In this document: positions 11,187-19,859 of the stretch, one piece after another
Layout of the letters: the number at the start of each line of letters is the position of its first letter
Position numbering within the stretch: position 1 is the stretch's first letter
Assembly (NCBI GenBank): GCA_036426205.1
Contig: CM071568.1
Span: 118,762,696 to 118,826,695, forward strand
Direction: 5' to 3'
Source: Ascaphus truei
Taxonomy: Eukaryota > Chordata > Amphibia > Anura > Ascaphidae
DNA: 64,000 bases
The notes under the pieces: generated by a model
Told to the model about the DNA's origin: nothing
What the model saw: only the letters and a program-made list of their open reading frames with translations
Databases searched by the model: none
Program-made: the position numbers and the translations under genes

Positions 11187-12147
11187 ACTTTGTTGTTTGT
11201 GTTTTTTTCCTTGGGGGGTTTTCCATTTGGGGTCCTGCATAATTTCCTGTTTTCTGAATTCCTAATTGGGTTCTACTGTTTAACATTGCAGTTATACGTA
11301 TATTTTTTGCAAATAGAGTCCTACTTGGTGCTGGTACTTTCACTCGTGCTCAATACAATGCATGAAAAATATAAAAATGTAGAGAAACAATGAGGAGTAA
11401 CACACTTAATTAAAGATGCTGACACCTCTGTGAAAATGGTAACACTAGATGCTATTTTCCCCTAAACACTCCAGAAATGGTAATGGAAATTACCATAAAC
11501 AGACACACACACCCACCCTTTACAGCCTGGATCAGTAATCTAGGTGTAACCCAATCAATTAAGATGTATCTTATTACACATTGTACTCCTAGATTACACC
11601 GTGAATGATAGTTAATAGAGAACATTCACATCAATGGAGTTGAAGATGAAAAAATTGCACCTCTACCGGATGGACAATTCTCAGCAATATTATGTGGAAA
11701 AGAAAAATTAAAAAAGCACAGAACTGCAATTTACCAACATTTAATGAACCTACATTTAAAAACAAACACTTGGAATAAAACTCACGAATTCCTTCATTCT
11801 TTGTAAGCCTTTCAAAACTTTAAGCCTGGTTGTGGGGGCCCTTTGATGTCTCTTTCCTCTGTGGCTGCTTGGATCCTTGCCTCTGTGGGTCCACGTGTAG
11901 AGCCTCCTCCGGTATTACTTCCTGGTCATGCTCAGCAGTCGCTGCGACTCCAATACAGGAGTTCCAGGGTTGGCATAGAGTTTCACAGAGTCCCACAGCA
12001 AAAGGGTATCAATAAATAAGCTACTTAGGAATGCGTAACAGATGTAGCAAACCTCGCCCCCCTGGTACGGGATAAACAAAGCTCTCATTGCTGCACTTTT
12101 TTCAGTTAGTGTCATCTTCGGTCTGTGTCTTTTCGCTCTCAGTATCT
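11187..12147 (+). other. PLE-1 5' leader, no gene recognised
   Basis: This is AT-rich sequence between the inverted terminal repeat and the first Penelope-like coding sequence. The 11830-12060 part is richer in GC and may be a separate insertion. No motifs are recognised. Confidence 0.4.
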
Positions 12148-12975
12148 ATGGAGCAATTTAGAACAATTTTGGAAGATTGTAAGGCCAATAATGTTTCCTT
12201 TACCTATTCTAAAATTGAAATACAGCAGATTCTCTTTAAGTCCTCATACCAGGAGGCATTTGATGATGATAAATCATCCGATTTTCTAAAGGATCTTAAA
12301 CATCTCAAGAAAAGTGATGTTGAGTTACACCTCCATGGACTAACACTCACTGAATACTATAAGGATGGGAAAATCCCTAGAGGTTCCCGGATTAAAAATC
12401 AGCCAACAATTGGGAGGAGTAATAGTGACTGTTATATACGGTGTTGCCAGATCCTCAATAAATCATCTCTTGATCTAATGGTACTGGTTATTGACGAAGT
12501 GGATGATCAGATTTCCAACGTCTGGAAGGACATTCTTCAATTGGAAGGTGAAATAGAACGTACCAAACCTGGTGAGCACTGTAAAATCTGGTTCTGATGC
12601 TCAATACTGGGCTCATTAAATTCAAAGAAGATATTCTTCAGTTTAAGAAAGATAAGCTTCGAAAAGTAATCCAAGATTACAAAGACAACAATGTGTACCC
12701 TTGGATAAAAGGGGAAACATGGGGAACAAGACGGTTCAATCGTGTGTCAACGAAAACCCTTCAAAAATCAGAACAGAAATTTTACTACAAGACAAGGTCA
12801 AGCACCTAGAAGCGAAGATCTGACTAACAGCGTCACAGATTCAACAGCTTCGGAAATATCAACACACTGTCGTGACGAACAACCCGATACTCACCATTTT
12901 TTAGACAAAGGCAAAACGGGGTCTACCCGCAGCAAACATTCCATCATGTTAAAAGAAGGGAGTCACCTGCCTTGA
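12148..12975 (+). pseudogene. PLE-1 N-terminal domain (broken)
   Basis: Two overlapping frames (12148-12597 and 12597-12809) form the N-terminal region that precedes RT in Penelope-like elements. The first is rich in lysine and acidic residues. The second carries FKKDKLRKVIQDYKDNNVYPW-type sequence, resembling the conserved K-rich block ending in YPW of this superfamily. A frameshift near 12590 separates them, and a third short frame continues to 12975. The assignment rests on position ahead of the RT motifs and on that block. A natural start at 12148 (ATGGAGCAATTTAG) is plausible but unproven. Confidence 0.6.
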
Positions 12976-13078
12976 CATGGCAAACTCGAGTGAAGCAATA
13001 ACTGTTGTTGTATTTAATCTCTCTGACAGAGATTTTACTGCGACAGACATTTCCTTATTAAGTTAAGGGATCTCTTTT

Positions 13079-14309
13079 GTGCCTACTAACCTCTTTGATC
13101 CCTTTAAATTTGAGGTAGACTTATTCAAAATGGAAAGATTACTTAATTTGAAATATTTCATCCACAGAATACCAGACCAAATGAATACTGAGCACTCTAC
13201 TACAGATATGGCCATTCCAGATACCACAATTTCTACACCAGGACAAAAATGTAAACATCCATCAAGGTTTGTTCCTCCAATGTGATTTTCCTTAGTTACT
13301 ACCTTTATGAATTTAGTGAGGCAGGACCAAACATAAAGCCATTAAGGAGAGAGTTTATAAAAAAAATCTCTCCACCTTAGAGGTAAAATCTTTAAAATCA
13401 TTGAAATCTGATAAAAGCATCATTATTAAGAAGGCTGATAAGGGAGGAGGGAATGTGGTCCTCAACTATAATTCTTATTGAGGTTTTAAGACAACTTGAC
13501 ATTGAGACATGCTACAAGAGGCTCACATATGACCCTACCTACAAATACAAGGGGGAAGCAGATACAATTCTTGATATGGCCTTAAATAATAGGTGGACTG
13601 ATCTTGAGGTATTTAACTTTCTGACAAGTATTACATCCAAAAAAAGCCTGCACTATACGTACGACCTAAAATTCATAAATCCCTTATTGATCCACCTGGT
13701 CGACCAATTATTTCTGCTCAGGACTCTATCTGTCAACTCCTGGCAGTGTACCTTGACTAATTTCTCCAAGGGAACGTACAAAGGATGATATTTTTTGTTA
13801 AAGATACTAATGATTTTTAAAATAATCTTTATAAAATTAAGTTGGAGGAAGACAATATATTGGTGTCTCTTGATGTCACCTCTCTATACACCTGTATTCC
13901 ATACGATAAAGGGATTGAAGTTATACATTATAAACTGGAGGGTACGCATGTAGGATTACCACCTACTGATTTCCTTATGTTATTATTGGATTTTATTTTG
14001 CATAAGAATTATTTTAAATTCGAGCATTATTTCTATCTTCAGCTGCAAGAAACTACCATGGGCAGCAATGTAGTGCCATCATATGTGAACCTTTTTATGG
14101 AGGAATTTGAAACAGAGTATATTTATAACAGTGCGTACTATGGGTTTGTTCGTGTATGGTGGCGCTACATTGATGATGTGTTTCTTATTTGGAAAGGGGG
14201 TATGGCAATGCTATCTGAGTTTGTAGACCATCTTAATACCACACCTACCCCCATTCACTTTACATCATCATGGAGTAGCACAAACATTACTTTTTGGTAT
14301 AGAATGTAA
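13079..14309 (+). pseudogene. PLE-1 reverse transcriptase (broken)
   Basis: This is the Penelope-type RT, which would copy the element's RNA. Motifs appear in order but in shifting frames: SDKSIIIKKADKGG (about 13408), KIHKS then PPGRPIIS (about 13666-13710), SLDVTSLYTCIP (about 13868), GSNVVPSYVNLFM (about 14061) and the catalytic WRYIDDVFLIWKG (about 14160-14200). YIDD keeps both aspartates. There are several frameshifts and stops, for example an in-frame stop after the AVYLD segment near 13758, so the copy is dead. Known: this motif set is diagnostic of Penelope-like elements rather than LINEs or retroviruses. Confidence 0.85.
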
Positions 14310-14487
14310 ATGGGTGGGTTACAAATATATTTCACTAACCCACTGATAAAAATACAGTACTTCATGCTCAAAGCCATCACCACCTCCCCCCCCCCACAAT
14401 CTCACAAAGAATCTTCCATTTTCCCAATTTCTAAGAGCTAAGTGTATAGTTAAAGATCCAGATTAATAAAAACAGGTTATACAAGTA

Positions 14488-15060
14488 ATGAAAGAACGGT
14501 TTAGCAGATGGGATTATGATGATACTCTTCTTACAGAATGTGTCTCACGAGCTGAATCATACACTGGGAAAAGGGAAGACTGTAACACTAAACAACGTTT
14601 CATCTTTCCTTTTGAGTTTAACCTACTATCTAAAGGGATCAAATCTTCCATACTGAAACATTGGCCAATCCGCCGAGCGGATCCTGTTATAGGTGCACTA
14701 TGTAAAAATAACCCCATTCTAGCCTATAAAAGAGTCAGAAATGTTGGTGACACGCTGGTTAAAATGGACGATCAACAAAAATTTGCCATGGAGCATTTTT
14801 TGAGTCACAAAAATCCTGGATGTTATAAGTGCAAAGGGTGCTCGGTATGCAATTCCATCATTGTAGGGGACATTTTCTATCATCCTACAAATGGTAATTT
14901 TTTTTAGGATAAATCAAAGAATTACGTGTGAAACATCGCACGTGATTTATTATCTGAAATGCCCCTGTGGGTTCCTCTATGTGGGGAAAACCACGCGGCC
15001 CCTTTAAACAAGATTTATGGAACACAGAAGCAATATCAAGAGAGGAGAAGATAACACCAC
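14488..15060 (+). pseudogene. PLE-1 linker and first half of GIY-YIG endonuclease
   Basis: The frame at 14488-14907 matches the RT thumb/linker, with NPILAYKRVRNVGDTLV and a cysteine-rich CYKCKGCSVCNS segment, as in Penelope proteins. After a frameshift near 14900 the nuclease begins: CPCGFLYVGKTTRPL (about 14960-15005) carries the second half of the GIY-YIG signature (YVG). It then meets an in-frame stop, followed by RFMEHRSNIKRGEDNTT. The domain is interrupted by a tandem duplication and resumes at about 16055. Confidence 0.8.
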
Positions 15061-16058
15061 CCTGTCACTCTTTGACAAATGCTGGGGAGCCCCGAACATG
15101 TTAGAGTACCTCTACAAAAGAAAAATCACAACAAAAAAAAAAAAAAAAACAACAAAAAAAAACAAACACACACCAAAAAAACAAATGTACACAACATACA
15201 AACAAAACGCCCCCCCCTCCCCCCCCTCCCCCCCCCAACCCCCGATATCCCCCCCATCAACCCTCCCCCCCCCCACTCCAACAGACATAACAATCAAAAA
15301 AAATACACCGAAAAAACAAAAAAAAAAAAAAAATTAACATAAAACAAAACTCTCCAACACTAACAAACAGAAAAATAACAAAAATAACAACCCATAAAAA
15401 ACGAAGCCATTGGCACCACAAAACACAACAAATCAAACACATTAGTACAACCAACACCTGACCGACCACACAACCAATCTACAGAAGTCCCACGCTCCCC
15501 CCCTCCCCCCCCCCGCTTCACCTCACACCTCCCACCCCCCCCGTCCCCCGCCGCCTCCCTCCTCTCGTCCTTGCTCTTCCCTCCCCCCCCCCCCTCGCCC
15601 GACGACCGCCCTTACCCTCCGCCGGCCCCTCCCTCCCGCCTCTACACAAGCGTCTTGTGAACCCCCTGTTTTGGTCTTTTTCTTCATAAAGAAGCTATTT
15701 TATGGAAAGCCTGATCCAGCCACCATCGCATCTTTTTTCCATATGCACCTCACAGCAGTGCACTGCCTGCACGTCCCCTCCAGGGATACACCCTTCAATA
15801 TCAAGAGAGGAGAAGATAACACCACCCTGTCACTCTTTGACAAATGGCTGGGAGCCCGAAACATGTTAGAGTACCTCTACAGCGTCTTGTGAACCCTGTT
15901 TGTCTTGTTCTTCAATAAAGAAGCTTATTTTTATTGAACCTGATCCAGCCACCATCGCATCTTTTTTCCATATGCACCTCAAAGCAGTGCACTGCCTGCA
16001 CGTCCCCTCCAGGGATACACCCTTCAATATCAAGAGAGGAGAAGATAACACCACCCTG
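15031..16058 (+). repeat. 229-bp tandem duplication inside the GIY-YIG region
   Basis: The block starting CAATATCAAGAGAGGAGAAG occurs at 15031, 15796 and 16025. The last two are 229 bp apart. The first unit is lengthened to 765 bp by the A/C-rich block at 15114-15652. Each unit includes AATAAAGAAGCTTATTTTTA-like sequence and GTCCCCTCCAGGGATACACC. PLE coding sequence resumes directly after the third CACCACCCTG. Confidence 0.85.
15114..15652 (+). other. A/C-rich low-complexity block, possible sequence artefact
   Basis: About 540 bp on the plus strand consist almost only of A and C with very few G: long A runs, then C runs such as CCCCCCCCTCCCCCCCC. It interrupts tandem unit 1 between CCTCTACA words. 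The neighbouring part of unit 1 has many single-base indels relative to unit 2. The open frames at 15017-15469 are composition effects. Confidence 0.75.
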
Positions 16059-16255
16059 CTGAAGCATTGTAAAGAGCACCGACATAATGTCTCTGCCATG
16101 AGATTCATGGGGATTAAACATCTATCACCTATGGGTACTGTAGAAGAAGTAATATTGATAAATTACTCCAACAAAGGGAGGCTTTTTGGATCTTCACATT
16201 GAAAAGCCTCAAACCTACTGGGCTTAATTCTGATTTTGAATTAACGTGCTTTTTT
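16059..16255 (+). pseudogene. PLE-1 C-terminal end of GIY-YIG endonuclease
   Basis: The frame encodes HCKEHRHNVSAMRFMGIKHL and ILINYSNKGRLFG, typical of the end of Penelope-like ORFs. It continues after a stop and frame change to a GLNSDFE-like end near 16235. It joins the nuclease half at 14950-15060 once the tandem units are ignored. Non-functional. Confidence 0.75.
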
Positions 16256-16466
16256 TTATAAATTTTCACTTTTTTTTTGGTCCCACCATCCCCCTTTCTC
16301 CCTCCCCCTTTTTTCTTTTCCTCCCCCTCCCTTCCCTATCCCCCCTCCCTCCATTCTCCCCTGTATTCCTTGTTGTTTATTTTCTGTATGTTTGTTTGTT
16401 TTTCGTTTTTTTGTCCCATTTTCTTATTTGTTTGTTTGGATACTATTTAGTAGATGTCCTGTACTG

Positions 16467-16639
16467 CAGAGGTCCCCAACTCCAGTCCTCAAGGACCACT
16501 AACAGTGCAGGTTTTACCGATACCCCTGTTAGAGCACAGGTGGTTCAGTCAAAATGATTGGGCCACCTGTGCTAATGAGAAGCTATCCTTACATCCTGCA
16601 CTGTTAGCAGTCCCTGAGGACTGGAGTTGGGGACCTCTG
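16467..16639. mobile_element. hAT-type MITE, palindromic
   Basis: The terminal inverted repeats are about 45 bp: CAGAGGTCCCCAACTCCAG on the left and its complement CTGGAGTTGGGGACCTCTG on the right. CAGRGGTCC ends are typical of hAT transposons. The flanks CCTGTACT (16458-16465) and CCTGTATT (16640-16647) look like an 8-bp target duplication with one mismatch. It sits in the PLE-1 3' region and has no coding capacity. Confidence 0.85.
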
Positions 16640-17111
16640 CCTGTATTGCATATGGTTATTCTATGTGACTCGTTCTTTATTTACGAGCATTACTTTTGCT
16701 CATAGTGTATTTTACACATTTTTTTTGCAGCTATGCAGCACATATCATTTTTTCATACCATGCTACAGAACATGTTTTATTGTGCATATTTTAATATGGT
16801 TCTTTTACACTGCATGATGGCTCCACCCACTCCCTTTTGGGTGTTGACTTAGTGAGGAGCTGTTGTATAGAAATGTTTCTGTTATTATCTTTTCCTTTTT
16901 GTACTTATAGGACTATTGTCTCCTTATGGGGTCTCATCTGTGTACTGGGTGATGCCTCGATCCCTTCTACCAGCCCAGTGCCTGCCGCTGACTGTAACTT
17001 GTTGCTACATTAACACTGACGTCAGCAGAGGAGGAATCCTGACTCTGTGATCGGTGGTTTTCTTCAAGGTTGTTGCTCAACCCCCTGGACACTCTCTGAG
17101 ACATATCAACA
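16640..17111 (+). other. PLE-1 3' untranslated region
   Basis: This is non-coding DNA between the MITE and the 3' terminal repeat. No gene or motif is recognised. Confidence 0.5.
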
Positions 17112-17346
17112 CATCCTACTTTTTCAAGACGGCATTTGAGACATCATGACATCGTCGGGAGTCCACTCCCGTCAACAATGGAGGATATTCGGTAGCACAG
17201 TGATGGGCGAGTGGAGTAGCTGGTGGGAGGTGGGTGGTTGTTTCTGTGGGTGTGTCGTTTGTGGGACACTATTTAAGGGTTGTATAACACTTGTCACTTT
17301 AACCCTGATGAAGGTGGTCAGCACCGAAACGTTGGATTTTTGTGAC
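17112..17346 (+). repeat. PLE-1 3' terminal repeat (pLTR-like)
   Basis: It matches the inverted copy at 10974-11186. Unlike that copy it continues through a complete hammerhead-like core and a possible distal helix (GTCAC at 17293, GTGAC at 17342). ACTATTTAAGG near 17270 may be a TATA-like element. Confidence 0.75.
17293..17346 (+). ncRNA. Hammerhead ribozyme-like motif (PLE-1)
   Basis: The core is CTGATGA (17305-17311), then A, stem II GGTG-GTCAG-CACC, GAAAC (17326-17330), and a minimal helix III AC/GT followed by T as the expected cleavage nucleotide. Helix I can be drawn from CC/GG plus GTCAC/GTGAC with an internal loop. One extra A between core and stem II may weaken it. Known: Penelope-like elements carry type I hammerheads with tiny helix III in their terminal repeats. 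Confidence 0.65.
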
Positions 17347-17639
17347 TGTTTTTAGTCATTAAATTACTAATTTGCATTAATTCCTCTGCATCTTTTTTTG
17401 GTGTGCACGGCTCCCCCATTTTCCATTTATATTTTTGTAGACATGTATTCTTTTCTTCTAAGAGGGGCATATGCCTTTGATTAATTAGAGTCCATGTATA
17501 TAAGGATTCTCAGTACATCTGTTCCCCTAAAGTCCTGGGCTAAGTATTGTGTTCTCATATATGTCAGTAGCCTGAAACTAGTTTGCTAAATATACATTGT
17601 ATATATTTGTTTTTAAATAACTCTGTGTTCCTATCCAGT

Positions 17640-18720
17640 TGCAGGCATGCACAGCTTTGTGTGAGAGCGATCAGTTGTGTTTACTCTTTGCTGCGCTGTG
17701 ATTGGCTTCAGTTCTACAGATGATCATTGACGTCACACCTGGCTGACTATTTAAAAATCTACCGCCGCTACAGAGAATCACTCCTGGAAGAAGCCTGCAT
17801 AGGCGAAACGGCCGTCTAGGTGTTTGTTCTTGCAGGGACACGTACCTCCACTTCATCTCTTTACCTCTCCCTGCTAAGCGCTGCACAAGGATCTGTATCT
17901 CCGATGATAACATCACACGGAACCCTGTTGATGCCCGAGAGTCCTTTATACAGCTGACTGCTGCGTGACTCCATGGATGCCCAATTTTGCAGAAAGTGCA
18001 AGTACAAGTGCTCTCAAAAGAATCTAAGTGCATACTAGCACTCTGAGTATGATGACTAGCACATCACCCGCTTTGCTGATACTATGAGGGATTATTTGGT
18101 GAAGTATTGATTTTATTTTTCTCAAGCCTGCAATATACGGTTCGGGACTCTTTCTCACTACAAGTGGCAACTATTGTTGCAATTATCTTTCAGTACTTTT
18201 ACCTTGTATTGATACATATGTTTCTCTTTGCAATGATTCTGAACTCAATGTTCCCACAGTCGATAGGATATGGATACCTAACAAGTGTTTCCTATAGTAC
18301 TATCAATACTCATTATGCATGATATCTGACCCTGTTTATTCATTCTTCTGGGTTTCAATTCTGTTCCATCTAGTACTCTGTCAATTTCCATGCATTTTTG
18401 TGCCTTTATTTGACCGGCCGGTCTATACTTTCAATGGGAACAATTTTGATCCCAATGTCAGTTTTGGTAATTACAGTATCTGGACATTTCTATCTACTAT
18501 GTAGTTTTGCAAGTCATTTCTCTGAGAAAGTTATATTTGTTCCCTTAGTATTAAATAGCTCTGGTTAGTGCTAATTGCAGCATAGTAGGAGGTTTTTTTT
18601 TCAGATCCCCATCTGATCTTAATCTGTCTGTTTTAGTATTCTCTGTCTATATTGGTTAAATAAATGTGTTACTTTTTGCATTTCATCAGAGTGCTTCATA
18701 TGGGTTTTCTTTCTCTTTTG
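17640..18720 (+). mobile_element. Penelope-type terminal module without ORF
   Basis: It contains GACTATTTAAAAATC (about 17743), a hammerhead-like motif at 17784-17815 and a long T-rich 3' part ending GGTTAAATAAATGTGTTAC near 18655. The layout (TATA-like box, hammerhead core, non-coding tail with an AATAAA-type signal) parallels the other PLE ends here. No protein domain is present. Confidence 0.45.
17784..17815 (+). ncRNA. Degenerate hammerhead-like motif
   Basis: CTGGAAGAA stands in place of CTGATGA. It is followed by stem II GCCT-GCAT-AGGC, then GAAAC and a self-complementary ACGGCCGT (helix III) followed by C. The 5' core is mutated, so activity is doubtful. Confidence 0.45.
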
Positions 18721-18837
18721 TGTTTTCATATATTTTTCACATAGCACCGCCACTTGCCTTATTTCTGGATTTAATTCGTTGTTGTTGATGATTGAATAGT
18801 GATTTTTGATGCTGTTCTCTGTGTGTGTATATATACA

Positions 18838-19183
18838 GATGCAGCCACGAGTATTAGAACTCTTGCCTGGGAGAATTCTGGGGCAGTCTCACAGTAAATG
18901 CCGCAACATTGCTGCAACATTGTCTGAACATTGCCTCAACATTTCTGTGATATTCTTAATGGCCCATCGGATTAACACATCAGGGGTCCCGGCAGTCCCA
19001 TTCAGTTTGAATGGTACTGCATGGACTCCCCGCTGTGTTAATCCAAAGGGCCATTATGAATCTCACAGAAATGTTGAGGCAATGTTCAGACAATGTTGCA
19101 GCAATGTTGAGGCATTTACTGTGAGACTGCCCCAGAATCTCCCAGAATTTTCCAGGTAAGTGTTCTAATACTGGTGGCTGTAT
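18838..19183. repeat. Palindromic repeat (MITE-like)
   Basis: The arms are about 165 bp. The left begins CAGATGCAGCCACGAGTATT and the right ends in AGTGTTCTAATACTGGTGGC. Inner words such as GGCCATTATGAAT and ATTCTTAATGGCC pair. The flanks are TA-rich. The ORFs reported across it mirror each other and are not genes. Confidence 0.8.
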
Positions 19184-19189
19184 CAGTAT

Positions 19190-19797
19190 ATATAGCAAAT
19201 GAAAATATTACTGTGTGCTCATTTGCATGTCTTAGACAGGTCTGCAACCCTGCCTTTCACCATTATCACCCAGTATACAGCACTGCAGCAAGGGATTCTG
19301 GGAAATGACATGCAAATGAGCACACAGTGCCACCTCTTTCTTCAAAACCATATCACATGGTCCCCTATAAGCTTATGCTTGGTGCATTGCACAGTTTTTG
19401 AGCACAGCCTGGGTTAAGATTTTTACACACCATAACTTAACTAAATGTAGTGAAACCTATCTCAAGCTTCATTTTGCAAAGCCAGTATAACCAACCTCAC
19501 TCTGATGAGACCCAATAAGGTTGAAATAGCTGCCTGTGGGTAGGTTTACTGGCTATGTATCTTAACCCAGGCTGTGCTAAAAAGCTGTGCAATGCCGCAA
19601 GCATAAGCTTATAGGGGACCATGTGATATGGTTTTGAAGCAAGAGGTGGCACTCTATGCTCATTTGCATGTCATTTCCCAGAATCCCTTGCTGCAGTGGA
19701 AGCACTGTTAGGTGGGTGATAATGGTGAAAAGCAGGGTTACAGACCTGTCTAAGACATGCAAATGAGCACACAGTAATATTTCCATTTTCTATATGC
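19190..19797. repeat. 608-bp inverted repeat with central hammerhead
   Basis: The left arm starts TATAGCAAATGAAAATATTA and the right arm ends TTTTCTATATGC. Pairing runs inward through TGCTCATTTGCATGTC, CAAGGGATTCTGGGAAATGA and GCACAGCCTGGGTTAAGAT, with small indels, to the central ribozyme motif. No protein-coding capacity is seen. The mirrored frames at 19199-19417 and 19577-19786 result from symmetry. Confidence 0.85.
19480..19554 (+). ncRNA. Type I hammerhead ribozyme-like motif
   Basis: Helix I pairs AGCCAGTATAACCAACCTCAC (written with one internal bulge) with GTGGGTAGGTTTACTGGCT. The core CTGATGA (19502-19508) follows, then stem II GACC-CAATAA-GGTT, GAAA (19523-19526), helix III around ATAGCTGC, and C before the 3' strand of helix I. 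Helix III has a closing mismatch, so this copy may be partly decayed. All conserved core nucleotides (CTGANGA, GAA) are present. Known: type I hammerheads with extended helix I occur in amphibian repeats. Confidence 0.75.
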
Positions 19798-19859
19798 TTT
19801 ACTGTGGAGAGTTTTTGTCACTTTTTTCACCCACCATAACTTAACTATATGTATACACA

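Noticed and set aside
15017..15469. Several open frames of K/T/P-rich or V/G/F-rich protein
   Set aside because: They are translations of the A/C homopolymer block and its complement.
15031..16058. Possible CRISPR-like repeat array
   Set aside because: Units are 229 bp or longer with no short spacers, in a eukaryotic retroelement; it is a tandem duplication.
18806..19786. Mirrored ORFs on both strands
   Set aside because: Both pairs derive from palindromic repeats; symmetry makes similar frames on each strand.
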